From: F23-D06 sp045130275
Lineage (GTDB): Bacteria; Bacteroidota; Bacteroidia; Bacteroidales; WCHB1-69
Assembly: GCA_045130275.1 (NCBI GenBank)
Contig: JBGUPL010000021.1
Coordinates: forward strand, 59,316-123,315
Length of the DNA: 64,000 nucleotides
Direction: 5' to 3'
Under the pieces are notes generated by a model. That model made no database searches. It saw only the letters and a program-made list of their open reading frames with translations, and was not told the DNA's origin. Numbering within the stretch: position 1 is the stretch's first letter; each line of letters opens with the position of its first letter. A program made the position numbers and the translations under genes. This document shows, piece after piece, positions 33,862-41,993 of this stretch.

Positions 33862-33950
33862 GCAAAAGGCAAAAGGCAAAAGGCAAAAGGCAAAAGAAAA
33901 CCCAATGGGAGGCATTACTATTGCCTGTTGCCTGTTGCCTGTTGCCTTGA
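33862..33950. repeat. GGCAAAAGGCAAAAG / TTGCCTGTTGCC inverted word tract
   Basis: Five GGCAAAAGGC-type words followed by four TTGCCTG words on the same strand. The two halves are roughly complementary and could form a large hairpin in the mRNA between atoA and bcd. Confidence 0.75.
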
Positions 33951-33988
33951 TACGATAGAACGAATTAATAACAAAAACTTACGATAAA

Positions 33989-35128
33989 ATGGATTTTGGT
34001 TTTTCAAAGAGAGAAGAACTCTTCTTACAGATGATCCGCGAGTTTGCGGAGAACGAGGTCAAGCCGCTCGCCGCTGAAGTGGATGAGCAGGAGCGTTTCC
34101 CGATGGAGACGGTCGAGAAAATGGCCAAGATAGGAATCATGGGCATCCCTGTGCCGGTGGAATACGGCGGACAGGGCGGCACCAACCAGATGTATTCAAT
34201 GGCCGTGGAGGAGCTCTCCCGCGTGTGCGCCACCACCGGCGTCATCGTGTCGGCTCACACCTCGCTGTGTATCAACCCGATACTCGAATACGGAACAGAA
34301 GAACAAAAGATGAAATATGTGCCGAAGTTGGCTGCCGGCGAGTGGATCGGCGCTTTCGGCCTCACGGAACCCAACGCCGGCACGGACGCTGCCATGCAGC
34401 AGACGACCGCCGTTCTGGACGGTGACGAGTGGGTGCTCAACGGCACGAAGATCTTCATCACCAACGCCGGTTACGCACACGTCTATGTGGTGATGGCCAT
34501 GACCAACAAGGAAATGGGTACCCGCGGCATCTCCGCCTTCATCGTGGAGAAAGGCACGCCCGGTTTCTCCATCGGCAAGAAGGAGAAGAAGATGGGTATC
34601 CGCGGCTCCGCCACCTGCGAGCTGATTTTCGAGAACTGCCGCATCCCGAAGGAGAACCTCCTCGGCGAGCAGGGCAAGGGCTTCAAAATCGCCATGAACA
34701 CGCTGAACGGCGGCCGTATCGGTATCGCCGCTCAGGCACTCGGTATCGCACAAGGTGCTCTGGATGAGACCGTTAAATACACGAAAGAGCGTAAACAGTT
34801 CGGTCGTGCCATCAGCGCGTTCCAGAACACGCAGTTCCAGTTAGCCAACCTGGACGCCAAGATTCAGGCCGCCCGTCTGTTGGTGCGCGAGGCTTCCTAT
34901 AATAAGGATATGCACAAACCTTACGCCGTCGAGGCCGCACGCTGCAAGCTTTTCGCCGCCGAGACTGCTATGGAGGTGACCACCAAGGCTGTGCAGTTCC
35001 ACGGCGGTTACGGTTACACCCGCGAATATCCGGTGGAGCGCATGATGCGTGACGCCAAGATCACCGAGATCTACGAAGGCACCTCAGAGGTCCAGAGAAT
35101 GGTCATTGCCGGTAATTTATTCAAATAA
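33989..35128 (+). CDS. bcd: butyryl-CoA dehydrogenase (acyl-CoA dehydrogenase)
   Basis: 379-aa FAD-dependent short-chain acyl-CoA dehydrogenase, reducing crotonyl-CoA to butyryl-CoA in fermentation. Visible are FGLTEPNAGTDAAMQQT, the flavin-binding FITNAGYAHVYVVMAMT, YTKERKQFGRAIS, QFHGGYGYTREYPVERMMRD, and ITEIYEGTSEVQRMVIA with the catalytic-base Glu. Length matches the family. It is followed at once by etfB and etfA, the electron-transferring partners, as in Bcd-Etf complexes that may bifurcate electrons to ferredoxin. Confidence 0.93.
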   Translation: MDFGFSKREELFLQMIREFAENEVKPLAAEVDEQERFPMETVEKMAKIGIMGIPVPVEYGGQGGTNQMYSMAVEELSRVCATTGVIVSAHTSLCINPILEYGTEEQKMKYVPKLAAGEWIGAFGLTEPNAGTDAAMQQTTAVLDGDEWVLNGTKIFITNAGYAHVYVVMAMTNKEMGTRGISAFIVEKGTPGFSIGKKEKKMGIRGSATCELIFENCRIPKENLLGEQGKGFKIAMNTLNGGRIGIAAQALGIAQGALDETVKYTKERKQFGRAISAFQNTQFQLANLDAKIQAARLLVREASYNKDMHKPYAVEAARCKLFAAETAMEVTTKAVQFHGGYGYTREYPVERMMRDAKITEIYEGTSEVQRMVIAGNLFK

Positions 35129-35146
35129 TCAAGAACATAGAACATT

Positions 35147-35926
35147 ATGAATATAGTAGTTTGTATCAAACAAGTTCCGAACACGAACGAAATCAAGATC
35201 AACCCCGAAACCGGGACGTTGATCCGCGACGGCGTGCCCAGCATCATGAACCCCGATGACAAGGGCGGCCTCGAAATGGCCCTGCGCCTGAAAGACCAGT
35301 ACGGCGCCAATGTCACCGTCATCACGATGGGACCGCCGCAAGCCGACGCCATCCTCCGCGAGGCCTTCGCCATGGGTGCCGATCGCGCCATCCTGCTCAC
35401 CGACCGCAAGTTCGCCGGTGCTGATACGCTGGCCACCTCATACGCACTGGCCGGTGCCATCAAGACCCTCGATTACGACTTGATCATTGCCGGTCGTCAA
35501 GCCATCGATGGCGACACCGCGCAGGTGGCCCCCGAAATGGCTGAACATCTGGGACTTCCGCAGGTTTCCTACACCGTGGATCTCAAATACAACAACGGCC
35601 TTTGTTTGGTGAAGAAAGAGACGGAAGAGGGCTACCAGATGCTGGAAGTGCCCACGCCGTGCGTGCTCACCGTGCTGGCCACCGCCAACCAACCGCGCTA
35701 CATGAGCGTGAAGGGCATTATGGAAGCTTTCGACAAGGAAGTGGAAATCTGGACCGCCGACAAGATCGATGTCGATCCTAACCGCTTGGGTCTCAAAGGT
35801 TCCCCGACCCGCGTGAAGAAATCCTTCACCAAACCTCAGAAATCTCCCGGCCAAGTCTATGAAGTGGATGCGGAAGAAGCTGTCGGTATCATTATCAGCA
35901 AACTGAAAGAAAAATTCATTATCTAA
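35147..35926 (+). CDS. etfB: electron transfer flavoprotein beta subunit
   Basis: 259-aa EtfB. It opens MNIVVCIKQVPNTNEIKINP and carries MNPDDKGGLEMALRLKD, the ETF beta signature-like region AGRQAIDGDTAQVAPEMAEH, and ATANQPRYMSVKGIMEA. It binds AMP or a second FAD and pairs with EtfA. The gene is 18 bases after bcd and 18 before etfA, so the three are one transcription unit. Whether the complex bifurcates (as in clostridial Bcd-EtfAB) depends on FAD versus AMP binding, which I cannot settle by eye. Confidence 0.93.
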   Translation: MNIVVCIKQVPNTNEIKINPETGTLIRDGVPSIMNPDDKGGLEMALRLKDQYGANVTVITMGPPQADAILREAFAMGADRAILLTDRKFAGADTLATSYALAGAIKTLDYDLIIAGRQAIDGDTAQVAPEMAEHLGLPQVSYTVDLKYNNGLCLVKKETEEGYQMLEVPTPCVLTVLATANQPRYMSVKGIMEAFDKEVEIWTADKIDVDPNRLGLKGSPTRVKKSFTKPQKSPGQVYEVDAEEAVGIIISKLKEKFII

Positions 35927-35944
35927 CCCCAAAACAACAGAAAA

Positions 35945-36955
35945 ATGGAAAAAACCGATTATAAAAACGTATTTGTATTCGCTGAACAACGTGACGGTGT
36001 CATCCAATCTGTTGCGTTGGAGCTGCTCGGCAAAGCCCATGAGCTGGCCGGTGTGCTGAATGAGAAGGTGGTGGCCGTCCTCCCCGGACACAACATCACC
36101 AAGCACGCCCAGATGCTCATCGAATACGGTGCCGATGAAGTCATCTGCATCGACGAGCCCGAATTAAAAGACTATCTCACAGAACAATACGCACAGACCA
36201 TCTGTCAGGTGGTGAACAAGTTCAAACCCAGCATCCTGATGATCGGCGCCACGACGATCGGCCGTGACCTTGGTCCTCGTTTGGCTGCCCGTCTCACCAC
36301 TGGCCTCACCGCCGACTGCACCCGTTTGGAGATTTCCGAGGAGGGTGAGCTGATGATGACCCGTCCGGCCTTCGGCGGCAACCTGATGGCCACGATCATG
36401 TGTACGGAGCATCGTCCGCAGATGTCCACCGTGCGTCCTGGCGTGATGCAGAAGATGACCCGCGACGCCAACCGCAAGGGTAACGTCATCACCTTCAAGC
36501 CCGAATTCGACAAGAGCAAGTTCCTCGTCCGCATGGTTGAGAACGTGAAGGTTGACAAGGGCAAAGTCGATATCACCGACGCGAAGGTGCTCGTTTCCGG
36601 CGGCCGCGGTGTCGGTTGCAAGGAGGGTTTCGAGAAGTTGCAAGCTCTCGCAGACGTGTTCCCGAACGCGGAGGTTTCCTCTTCCCGCGCCATGGTGGAT
36701 GCCGGCATCATCGACCACGACCGTCAGGTGGGTCAGACCGGCAAGACCGTGCGTCCTGACCTCTATTTCGCCCTCGGTATCTCCGGTGCCATCCAGCACT
36801 TGGCCGGTATGGAAGAGTCCGATTTCATCATCGCCGTCAACAAAGACAAGTTCGCGCCCATCTTTTCGGTGGCCGACCTTGGTATCGTGTGCGACCTTAA
36901 CAAGGTGGTGCCGTTGTTGACCACGCGTTTGGCCGCTGAAATCGAGAAGAAATAA
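35945..36955 (+). CDS. etfA: electron transfer flavoprotein alpha subunit
   Basis: 336-aa EtfA. The N-terminal domain shows YKNVFVFAEQRDGVIQSVAL and LIEYGADEVICIDEPELKD. The C-terminal FAD domain shows LVSGGRGVGCKEGFEKLQAL, SRAMVDAGIIDHDRQVGQTG, then KTVRPDLYFALGISGAIQHL, and ends with NKDKFAPIFSVADLGIVCDL. Length and motifs are standard. Last gene of the atoA-bcd-etfB-etfA unit. It is followed directly by a 30-bp perfect palindrome that may act as terminator or repeat element. Confidence 0.94.
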   Translation: MEKTDYKNVFVFAEQRDGVIQSVALELLGKAHELAGVLNEKVVAVLPGHNITKHAQMLIEYGADEVICIDEPELKDYLTEQYAQTICQVVNKFKPSILMIGATTIGRDLGPRLAARLTTGLTADCTRLEISEEGELMMTRPAFGGNLMATIMCTEHRPQMSTVRPGVMQKMTRDANRKGNVITFKPEFDKSKFLVRMVENVKVDKGKVDITDAKVLVSGGRGVGCKEGFEKLQALADVFPNAEVSSSRAMVDAGIIDHDRQVGQTGKTVRPDLYFALGISGAIQHLAGMEESDFIIAVNKDKFAPIFSVADLGIVCDLNKVVPLLTTRLAAEIEKK

Positions 36956-36965
36956 TGATTCACTC

Positions 36966-36995
36966 TGTAGAGACGCAATGCATTGCGTCTCTACA
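36966..36995. repeat. 30-bp perfect palindrome (GTAGAGACGCAATG family)
   Basis: TGTAGAGACGCAATG followed immediately by its exact inverse. The same 30 bases occur at 59025-59054 inside aroA. Confidence 0.9.
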
Positions 36996-37014
36996 TTGTT
37001 TTTGAACGGATTAA

Positions 37015-37674
37015 ATGATTGAGGTCAAAGAAATTGAGAAATCCTACGGCAGTTTGCAGGTCTTGAAGAAGGTTTCCCTGTCGATAGAGAACAGCAAAGT
37101 CGTGACGATTGTCGGTCCTTCCGGGGCCGGCAAATCGACGTTGTTGCACATCATCGGCACGTTGGACAAGCCGGATAGGGGAGAGGTGGTCATTGACGGC
37201 GTGAATCTCAACAGCTTGTCCGACGACAAGTTGGCGGAGTTCCGCAACCGGCATATCGGTTTCGTCTATCAGTTCCACCATCTGCTGCCCGAATTCACGG
37301 CGCTGGAGAACGTGGCGATGCCCGCGCTCATTGCGGGAAAGAGCCGAAAGGAATCCTTTAAGAGAGCGCAGGAACTTCTTGATTTCTTGAAACTTGCGGA
37401 TAGGGTAGGGCACAAACCCGCGCAATTGTCGGGAGGGGAGCAGCAACGTGTTTCCGTGGCCCGGGCGCTGATGAACAACCCCGAGCTGATCCTCGCCGAC
37501 GAGCCCTCCGGCAACCTCGACACCGAGAACGCCCGCAAGCTCCACGACCTTTTCTTCGTCCTCCGCGACACCTTCAAGCAGACTTTCCTCATCGTCACGC
37601 ACAATGAAGAGTTGGCGCAGCTGTCGGATCGGAAAATTGTGCTGCAAGACGGTTCTGTAATTGATAATGGATAA
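37015..37674 (+). CDS. lolD: LolD-like ABC transporter ATP-binding protein
   Basis: 219-aa ATPase of the LolD/MacB/FtsE group: Walker A GPSGAGKSTLLHIIG, Q-loop region GFVYQFHHLLPEFTALENVA, signature LSGGEQQRVSVARALMNNPE, Walker B LILADEPSGNLD, H-loop LIVTHNEELAQLSDRKIVLQ. LolD powers release of lipoproteins from the inner membrane with LolC/E. The permease gene is not adjacent, as is usual in Bacteroidetes. Other MacB-type ATPases are possible, but the short length with no tail and the FHHLLPEFTALENV motif favour LolD. Confidence 0.85.
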   Translation: MIEVKEIEKSYGSLQVLKKVSLSIENSKVVTIVGPSGAGKSTLLHIIGTLDKPDRGEVVIDGVNLNSLSDDKLAEFRNRHIGFVYQFHHLLPEFTALENVAMPALIAGKSRKESFKRAQELLDFLKLADRVGHKPAQLSGGEQQRVSVARALMNNPELILADEPSGNLDTENARKLHDLFFVLRDTFKQTFLIVTHNEELAQLSDRKIVLQDGSVIDNG

Positions 37675-37705
37675 TTGATAATTGATAATTCTTAATTCTT
37701 TATTC
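37660..37705. repeat. AATTGATAATGG tract
   Basis: Short run of TGATAATGGATAATTG words overlapping the end of lolD and the start region of the next gene. Confidence 0.6.
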
Positions 37706-38305
37706 ATGAAACATCTAAAGAAACTAACCATCATTCTCGCCGTCACCGCCACGTTGCTTTTCGCGGGCGGATGCGGACTCGCGCAGCTGATCAACCTGAT
37801 CAACTGCAAATTCAATCTGGCCAACGTCAGCGACATTACGTGGGCGGGCATTAACCTGAGTAACATCAAGAATATCAGTGACTTGCAGTGGTCCGATTTG
37901 CAAAAAGCCTTGCAAGCGGTCAAGAATAAGGACTTCCGGATCGGTTGCAATGTCAACGTGAATGCGAAGAACGAGACCGAGAAACCGGCCAAGCTGTGCG
38001 CCTACGACTACGACCTTCTGTTGGAAGGATCGTCTATCGCGCAGGGCAGCAGCGCGTCGCGTACCACCATCATCAATCCGAAGACCACTACGCTGATCCA
38101 AGTCCCGTTGAGCATGGACCTGGTGAGCATTTTCAGGAACGGAGACGCCAAAAACGTCATCAACCTTGCCCGCAACCTGATGGACTACGGGAACGGCACG
38201 GAATCCAACGTCAAGGTGAAATTCACCCCTTACATCAACACGCCGAACGGCACGGGGAAGGGTGCTAAAATGCCGACCATAACCTTAAATAAAACATTTC
38301 AGTAA
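37706..38305 (+). CDS. hypothetical lipoprotein, LEA14-like
   Basis: 199-aa lipoprotein. ATG 37706 (MKHLKKLTIILAVTATLLFA, then GGC) is preferred to a start eight codons earlier that lies in repeat sequence. The mature part (FNLANVSDITWAGINLSN, QAVKNKDFRIGCNVNVNAKN, DYDLLLEGSSIAQGSSA, TTLIQVPLSMDLV) has the repeated beta pattern of LEA14-like/WHy domains. Function unknown. The gene is followed after 12 bases by the DUF4293 gene. Confidence 0.7.
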   Translation: MKHLKKLTIILAVTATLLFAGGCGLAQLINLINCKFNLANVSDITWAGINLSNIKNISDLQWSDLQKALQAVKNKDFRIGCNVNVNAKNETEKPAKLCAYDYDLLLEGSSIAQGSSASRTTIINPKTTTLIQVPLSMDLVSIFRNGDAKNVINLARNLMDYGNGTESNVKVKFTPYINTPNGTGKGAKMPTITLNKTFQ

Positions 38306-38317
38306 AAACCAAAACTT

Positions 38318-38803
38318 ATGATTCAACGAGTTCAATCCATCTTTTTGTTAATTGCCACGATTATTCCTATCGTACTGATATTCGTGCCGTTTGGGTTTGT
38401 GGACACCGAACTGGCGCGTTATGTCTATAATTCCATCTCACTGAAGGAGATGATTCCCGACGGCGCCTCCGTCATCCGCCTATACTATTTGGCATTCTGT
38501 CTGGTTTTGACCGCAGGGATGTCGTGTTTCGCGCTTTTCCGCTACAAAAACCGCGTGAAGCAAATGCAGACCGTTTCGCTGACGATGATCATCTTCCTGA
38601 TCACGCTCTTGTTGGTGTTGTGGGTCTGTCCCGACATACTCTTCAAGAAGTTCTTCGGTGCGCGGATGGAGGATTTCACGTTTACCTTCAACACGGTGCC
38701 GCTGATCATCCTGATCGTCGTCGAAGCGGTGTGTCTCTTCATGGCGAACCGTTTCATCAAAAAGGATGAAGAACTGGTGCGGTCTGCGGACAGACTTCGA
38801 TAA
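38318..38803 (+). CDS. DUF4293 family membrane protein
   Basis: 161-aa protein starting MIQRVQSIFLLIATIIPIVL, the hallmark opening of DUF4293. Four membrane segments are seen: residues ~5-27, ~50-72 (YYLAFCLVLTAGMSCFALF), ~80-100 (LTMIIFLITLLLVLWVC) and ~122-142 (VPLIILIVVEAVCLFMANRF), with a charged C-terminal tail (KDEELVRSADRLR). The family is restricted to Bacteroidetes and has no known function. Confidence 0.85.
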   Translation: MIQRVQSIFLLIATIIPIVLIFVPFGFVDTELARYVYNSISLKEMIPDGASVIRLYYLAFCLVLTAGMSCFALFRYKNRVKQMQTVSLTMIIFLITLLLVLWVCPDILFKKFFGARMEDFTFTFNTVPLIILIVVEAVCLFMANRFIKKDEELVRSADRLR

Positions 38804-38822
38804 AAAACATATTCCTTGAGCA

Positions 38823-38850
38823 GCCCCGACAGGGGCAAGAGCTCGGTAGA
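38823..38850. repeat. CCCCGACAGGGG / AGCTCGGTAG element
   Basis: GCCCCGACAGGGGC hairpin followed by AGCTCGGTAG. The reverse of the same word pair occurs at 53413-53480. Confidence 0.5.
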
Positions 38851-38855
38851 AATAA

Positions 38856-38881
38856 GGGAGTCGGAATGGCTCCCTTTTTTA
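38856..38881 (+). terminator. rho-independent terminator
   Basis: GGGAG and CTCCC pair around a 9-base loop, followed by TTTTTT. Confidence 0.65.
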
Positions 38882-38985
38882 ATGATGAATGCCGAATGAT
38901 GAATGTAGAATGTAGAATGTAGAATGTTGAATGTAGAATGTAGAATGTTGAATGTTGAATGTTGAATGTTGAATGTTGAATTAAG
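38882..38985. repeat. AATGTAGAATGTTGAATG tract
   Basis: About ten degenerate 7-8-base GAATGTA/GAATGTT words in a gene-free stretch of ~450 bases that otherwise shows nothing clear. Confidence 0.85.
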
Positions 38986-39254
38986 AAAGGTAGGGAGTGT
39001 AAGTTAGAAATTAAGAGTGGGTGGTATTTATCCTATTTAACATAATATAAATTATAAGACAAACGGCTTTTAGCTTTTGGCTGTTCGCTTGCGGGAAATT
39101 GAAACCTGATAAGACTTAGACAAATGACTATGACTTAGAATTTTGATTCATTGAAATCTGAAAACGATATCGCGCTGAGAATTGAAAATTCGGCGATGAA
39201 TCGGATATGAACACGAATTCTGGATTATTTAAAATAAGTGAGATGTCAGTGCAT

Positions 39255-39572
39255 TCAGGCGAAGATGGCGTTGCGGGCGGACATCTGGAACTCCGTGCCG
39301 AAATCGTCCGTGTCAAGGAAATCCTCGAGCTGGTGCCAAAGCTCCAGGATATGCGTGAGCTGTTCCTTGGCGGATGAACCATGACCGTCAGTGAGGTTGG
39401 CGATAGTGATCTCCTTGCGTCGGCCGTTGTGATGAAATTTCACGCAGAACTCCTTCGGTGACGGTTCCCTACCGTTCAGCGTGAGCATATAGACCAGCGG
39501 GCCGCGGTACTCCGAAAACGGGATCTCCGAAAACATTATGTTAAATAGGGAGCTCTCCAACAACTTCTCCAC
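39255..39572 (-). CDS. small hypothetical protein
   Basis: 105-aa frame MEKLLESSLFNIMFSEIPFS, YRGPLVYMLTLNGREPSPKE, FCVKFHHNGRRKEITIANLT, ILELWHQLEDFLDTDD. Amino acid composition is protein-like (balanced charge, few Cys) and GC-rich in codon position three, unlike the surrounding non-coding AT-rich sequence. No family recognised and no signal peptide. An alternative minus-strand frame at 39128-39382 overlaps but looks random. Confidence 0.5.
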   Translation of the reverse strand: MEKLLESSLFNIMFSEIPFSEYRGPLVYMLTLNGREPSPKEFCVKFHHNGRRKEITIANLTDGHGSSAKEQLTHILELWHQLEDFLDTDDFGTEFQMSARNAIFA

Positions 39573-39630
39573 GAGGTACGGAGAATCGGATCATTCTTAA
39601 TTCTGCATTCTTAATTCTGCATTAGAAAGT

Positions 39631-39710
39631 GCGGATGGGGGGACTCGAACCCCCACGGCTTTCGCCACCAGATCCTAAGTCTGGCGCGGCTACCATTACG
39701 CCACATCCGC
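39631..39710 (-). tRNA. tRNA-Leu(UAG)
   Basis: Minus-strand sequence GCGGATGTGGCGTAATGG... forms an acceptor stem GCGGATG/CATCCGC, an anticodon arm CCAGA-CTTAGGA-TCTGG (anticodon TAG), a short variable arm TGGCGAAAGCCG and a T arm GGGGG-TTCGAGT-CCCCC. The class II variable arm fits leucine. CCA is not encoded. Confidence 0.95.
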
Positions 39711-39724
39711 GATTTTTGAGGGCG

Positions 39725-39732
39725 CAAAGGTA
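39725..39732 (-). promoter_or_regulatory. Bacteroidetes -7 promoter element of the tRNA
   Basis: TACCTTTG on the minus strand, 14 bases before the tRNA-Leu 5' end. Confidence 0.6.
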
Positions 39733-39789
39733 CACTTTTTTTCGACACGCGCAAGTTGGCTGTTAGCCATTGACTGTTGGCCAGGCGAT

Positions 39790-40035
39790 TCAACGGCGCA
39801 GCCAGATGACGGTTTCGCCCTCGTTGGTGAAGGAGGGCGCCACTTCCACGATGCGTGGCCCGCGCAGTCTGCGGACGGCCTCTTTCAGGGCGGTGCCGCG
39901 GTTGTAGCCGTGCACCACCACGATTTTCTCCGTGCCGGGCGGCGCCCCCGCCACGCGCCGCTGCAGCAGTTCCATCGCGTCCTCCACGTACATGCCGTGT
40001 ACGTCGATCCGAATGCTTTTGTCCGTCTTTGCCAT
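39790..40035 (-). CDS. Smr-domain protein
   Basis: 81-aa stand-alone Smr domain: IRIDVHGMYVEDAMELLQRR with the D-x-H motif, then VVVHGYNRGTALKEAVRRLR with the HGxxxG motif. Smr domains are nicking nucleases or RNA endonucleases found on MutS2 and as single proteins. ATG 40035 is selected because the -7 box at 40052-40059 lies just upstream. Too short to contain anything else. Role uncertain: nucleic-acid binding or cleavage. Confidence 0.85.
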   Translation of the reverse strand: MAKTDKSIRIDVHGMYVEDAMELLQRRVAGAPPGTEKIVVVHGYNRGTALKEAVRRLRGPRIVEVAPSFTNEGETVIWLRR

Positions 40036-40051
40036 TAGTCTAATTTGCCTG

Positions 40052-40059
40052 CAAAAGTA
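40052..40059 (-). promoter_or_regulatory. Bacteroidetes -7 promoter element
   Basis: TACTTTTG on the minus strand, 16 bases before the Smr start. Confidence 0.55.
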
Positions 40060-40071
40060 CATTTTTTTCGT

Positions 40072-40113
40072 GATCAGTGAATAGTGAGTAGTGAGCAGTG
40101 ATCAGTGATTAGA
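40072..40113. repeat. GTGATCAGTGAATAGTGAG tract
   Basis: Degenerate AGTGATCAGTGAATAGTGAGTAG words; related words recur at 49340-49371. Confidence 0.7.
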
Positions 40114-40170
40114 TGTCTCCCCTACCCTTCGCATAGTTGACGAGGCCTGACTCCCGTGGCGATGGTGTTT

Positions 40171-40250
40171 TCTGGCGACGGCACCGCAGTGCCGTCGCGG
40201 GGAAACTCCCCTTCTGTTTTAGAAGGGGTGGCCGGAGGCCGGGGTAGTAA
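40171..40250. repeat. two hairpins, REP-like element
   Basis: GCGACGGCACCGCAGTGCCGTCGC is a perfect palindromic hairpin. CCCCTTCTGTTTTAGAAGGGG and GGCCGGAGGCC follow. The second word set resembles repeats I know from other Bacteroidales intergenic regions. Confidence 0.55.
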
Positions 40251-40395
40251 TATAAAACATCAGAATTCCTTGTGAAAAGAAGCCTGTCATCGACAACTTT
40301 GGATTTGATTCACAATTAAAGGCGGTATTTTGAAGACTATGCAAGAGAGAACCAACAAAAACCGAGATGAGAAAGGATTGTGTACGGGAAAATGC

Positions 40396-40403
40396 TATTT
40401 TTG
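40396..40403 (+). promoter_or_regulatory. Bacteroidetes -7 promoter element of the RM operon
   Basis: TATTTTTG, 32 bases before the hsdM ATG. It lies inside a longer upstream open frame and so argues for the ATG at 40436. Confidence 0.65.
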
Positions 40404-40435
40404 CGGCGGTAATTGTAAAAAAACAGTTTTGCAAA

Positions 40436-41944
40436 ATGGCGAAGAAAAACAACACGGCTGATATTGGCTTTGAAGACAAAATATGGAAGGCGGCTGACCT
40501 GCTTCGTGGATCGATAGATGCAGCAGAATATAAGAACGTGGTGCTTGGTCTCATTTTCCTGAAGTATATTTCCGATTGCTTCGACGTGAAACACCAACAA
40601 CTGGTGGATGAAGGCGACGGATTTGAAGAAGACAAGGACGAATACATCTCGGAGAATATCTTTTACGTGCCCGCGGATGCTCGCTGGAGTGTGATTGCCG
40701 AAGCTGCCCACACGCCGGAAATTGGCAAGGTCATCGATAACGCGATGATGGAAATCGAGAAGGAGAACGACCGTCTGAAAGGCATCCTGCCCAAGAATTT
40801 CGCCCGTCCCGAGCTCGACAAGCGCCGATTGGGCGATGTGGTGGACCTTTTCACCAACACGCTCGAATTAGGCAAGCGCGAGGAGAACAAAGACCTGCTG
40901 GGCAGAACTTACGAATACTGCCTCTCCAAATTCGCTTCCTTGGAAGGCAAAAACGCTGGCGAATTTTACACACCGAGCTGCATTGTGCGCACTATTGTGG
41001 CTGTACTTCAACCGTTTAAGGGCCGTTGCTACGATCCCGCGATGGGTAGCGGTGGTATGTTCGTGCAGAGTGCCGACTTTGTAAAACACCACCAAGGCGA
41101 TATCAAGAATCTCAGTATTTTTGGGCAGGAGATCAATGCCAACACGCGCAAGATGGCGATGATGAACCTGGCCATTCGCGGTATCGAAGCCAACTTGGGC
41201 GATCGGAACGCGGACACCTTCTTCGACGATCAGCACCCGACCCTGAAGGCCGACTTTGTGATGGCCAATCCGCCGTTCAACATGAGCGACTGGGGTGCCG
41301 ACAAGCTACAGGAGGATGTGCGATGGAAGTATGGTATCCCGCCTGCCGGCAATGCCAACTTCGCTTGGATGGAGCACATGATCAGCCACCTGTCGCCTAC
41401 GGGACGCATCGGATTGGTGTTGGCTAACGGCTCGTTGAGCAGCCAGACCGGCGGCGAGGGCGAAATCCGCAAGAACATCCTGCAGGCCGATTTGGTGGAA
41501 GGTATCGTGGCCTTGCCCAGCCAACTGTTCTACAGTACCGGCATCCCCGTGTGTCTGTGGTTCCTCAACCGACGGAAAACCCAGCCGGGAAAGGTGGTCT
41601 TTGTTGACGCCCGCAATATGGGTACGATGGTGACCCGCAAGTTGCGCGAACTGACGGAGGATAACATAGAGCGCATTGCCAAGACTTTTGAGGATTACCG
41701 TAATGGCACGTTAGAAGATGAAAAGGGTTACTGTGCCGTGAAGACCCTTGACGATATTGCCGCACAAGACCACATACTCACCCCTGGCCGCTACGTAGGC
41801 ATTGCCGAGCAGGAAGACGACGGCGAACCCTTTGAAGAAAAGATGGAGCGACTGACCACGGAGTTGAGCGGGCTCTTTGAGGAAAGCCACCGTTTGGAAG
41901 AGGAAATCAGAAAGCAATTGGAGAGTATTGGTTTTAAGATATAA
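40436..41944 (+). CDS. hsdM: type I restriction-modification methyltransferase subunit
   Basis: 502-aa N6-adenine methyltransferase. The N-terminal helical HsdM_N domain (DKIWKAADLLRGSIDAAEYK, LIFLKYISDCFD) precedes the catalytic domain: AGEFYTPSCIVRTIVAVLQP, the SAM-binding YDPAMGSGGMFVQSADFV, and the catalytic FVMANPPFNMSDWG (NPPF). The C-terminus is a coiled coil (RLTTELSGLFEESHRLEEEI). ATG 40436 (MAKKNNTADIGFEDKIWK) is the canonical start; the in-frame start 23 codons earlier lies upstream of the promoter. It forms the methylase with HsdS. Confidence 0.95.
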   Translation: MAKKNNTADIGFEDKIWKAADLLRGSIDAAEYKNVVLGLIFLKYISDCFDVKHQQLVDEGDGFEEDKDEYISENIFYVPADARWSVIAEAAHTPEIGKVIDNAMMEIEKENDRLKGILPKNFARPELDKRRLGDVVDLFTNTLELGKREENKDLLGRTYEYCLSKFASLEGKNAGEFYTPSCIVRTIVAVLQPFKGRCYDPAMGSGGMFVQSADFVKHHQGDIKNLSIFGQEINANTRKMAMMNLAIRGIEANLGDRNADTFFDDQHPTLKADFVMANPPFNMSDWGADKLQEDVRWKYGIPPAGNANFAWMEHMISHLSPTGRIGLVLANGSLSSQTGGEGEIRKNILQADLVEGIVALPSQLFYSTGIPVCLWFLNRRKTQPGKVVFVDARNMGTMVTRKLRELTEDNIERIAKTFEDYRNGTLEDEKGYCAVKTLDDIAAQDHILTPGRYVGIAEQEDDGEPFEEKMERLTTELSGLFEESHRLEEEIRKQLESIGFKI

Positions 41945-41993
41945 TTCGTATAAACTCTTCGATATTATGATTATTCACTTATTATCGAAGAAG

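Noticed and set aside
36966..36995. Simple terminator after etfA
   Set aside because: No T-run follows, and an identical palindrome lies inside the aroA coding sequence, so a repeat family is the better reading.
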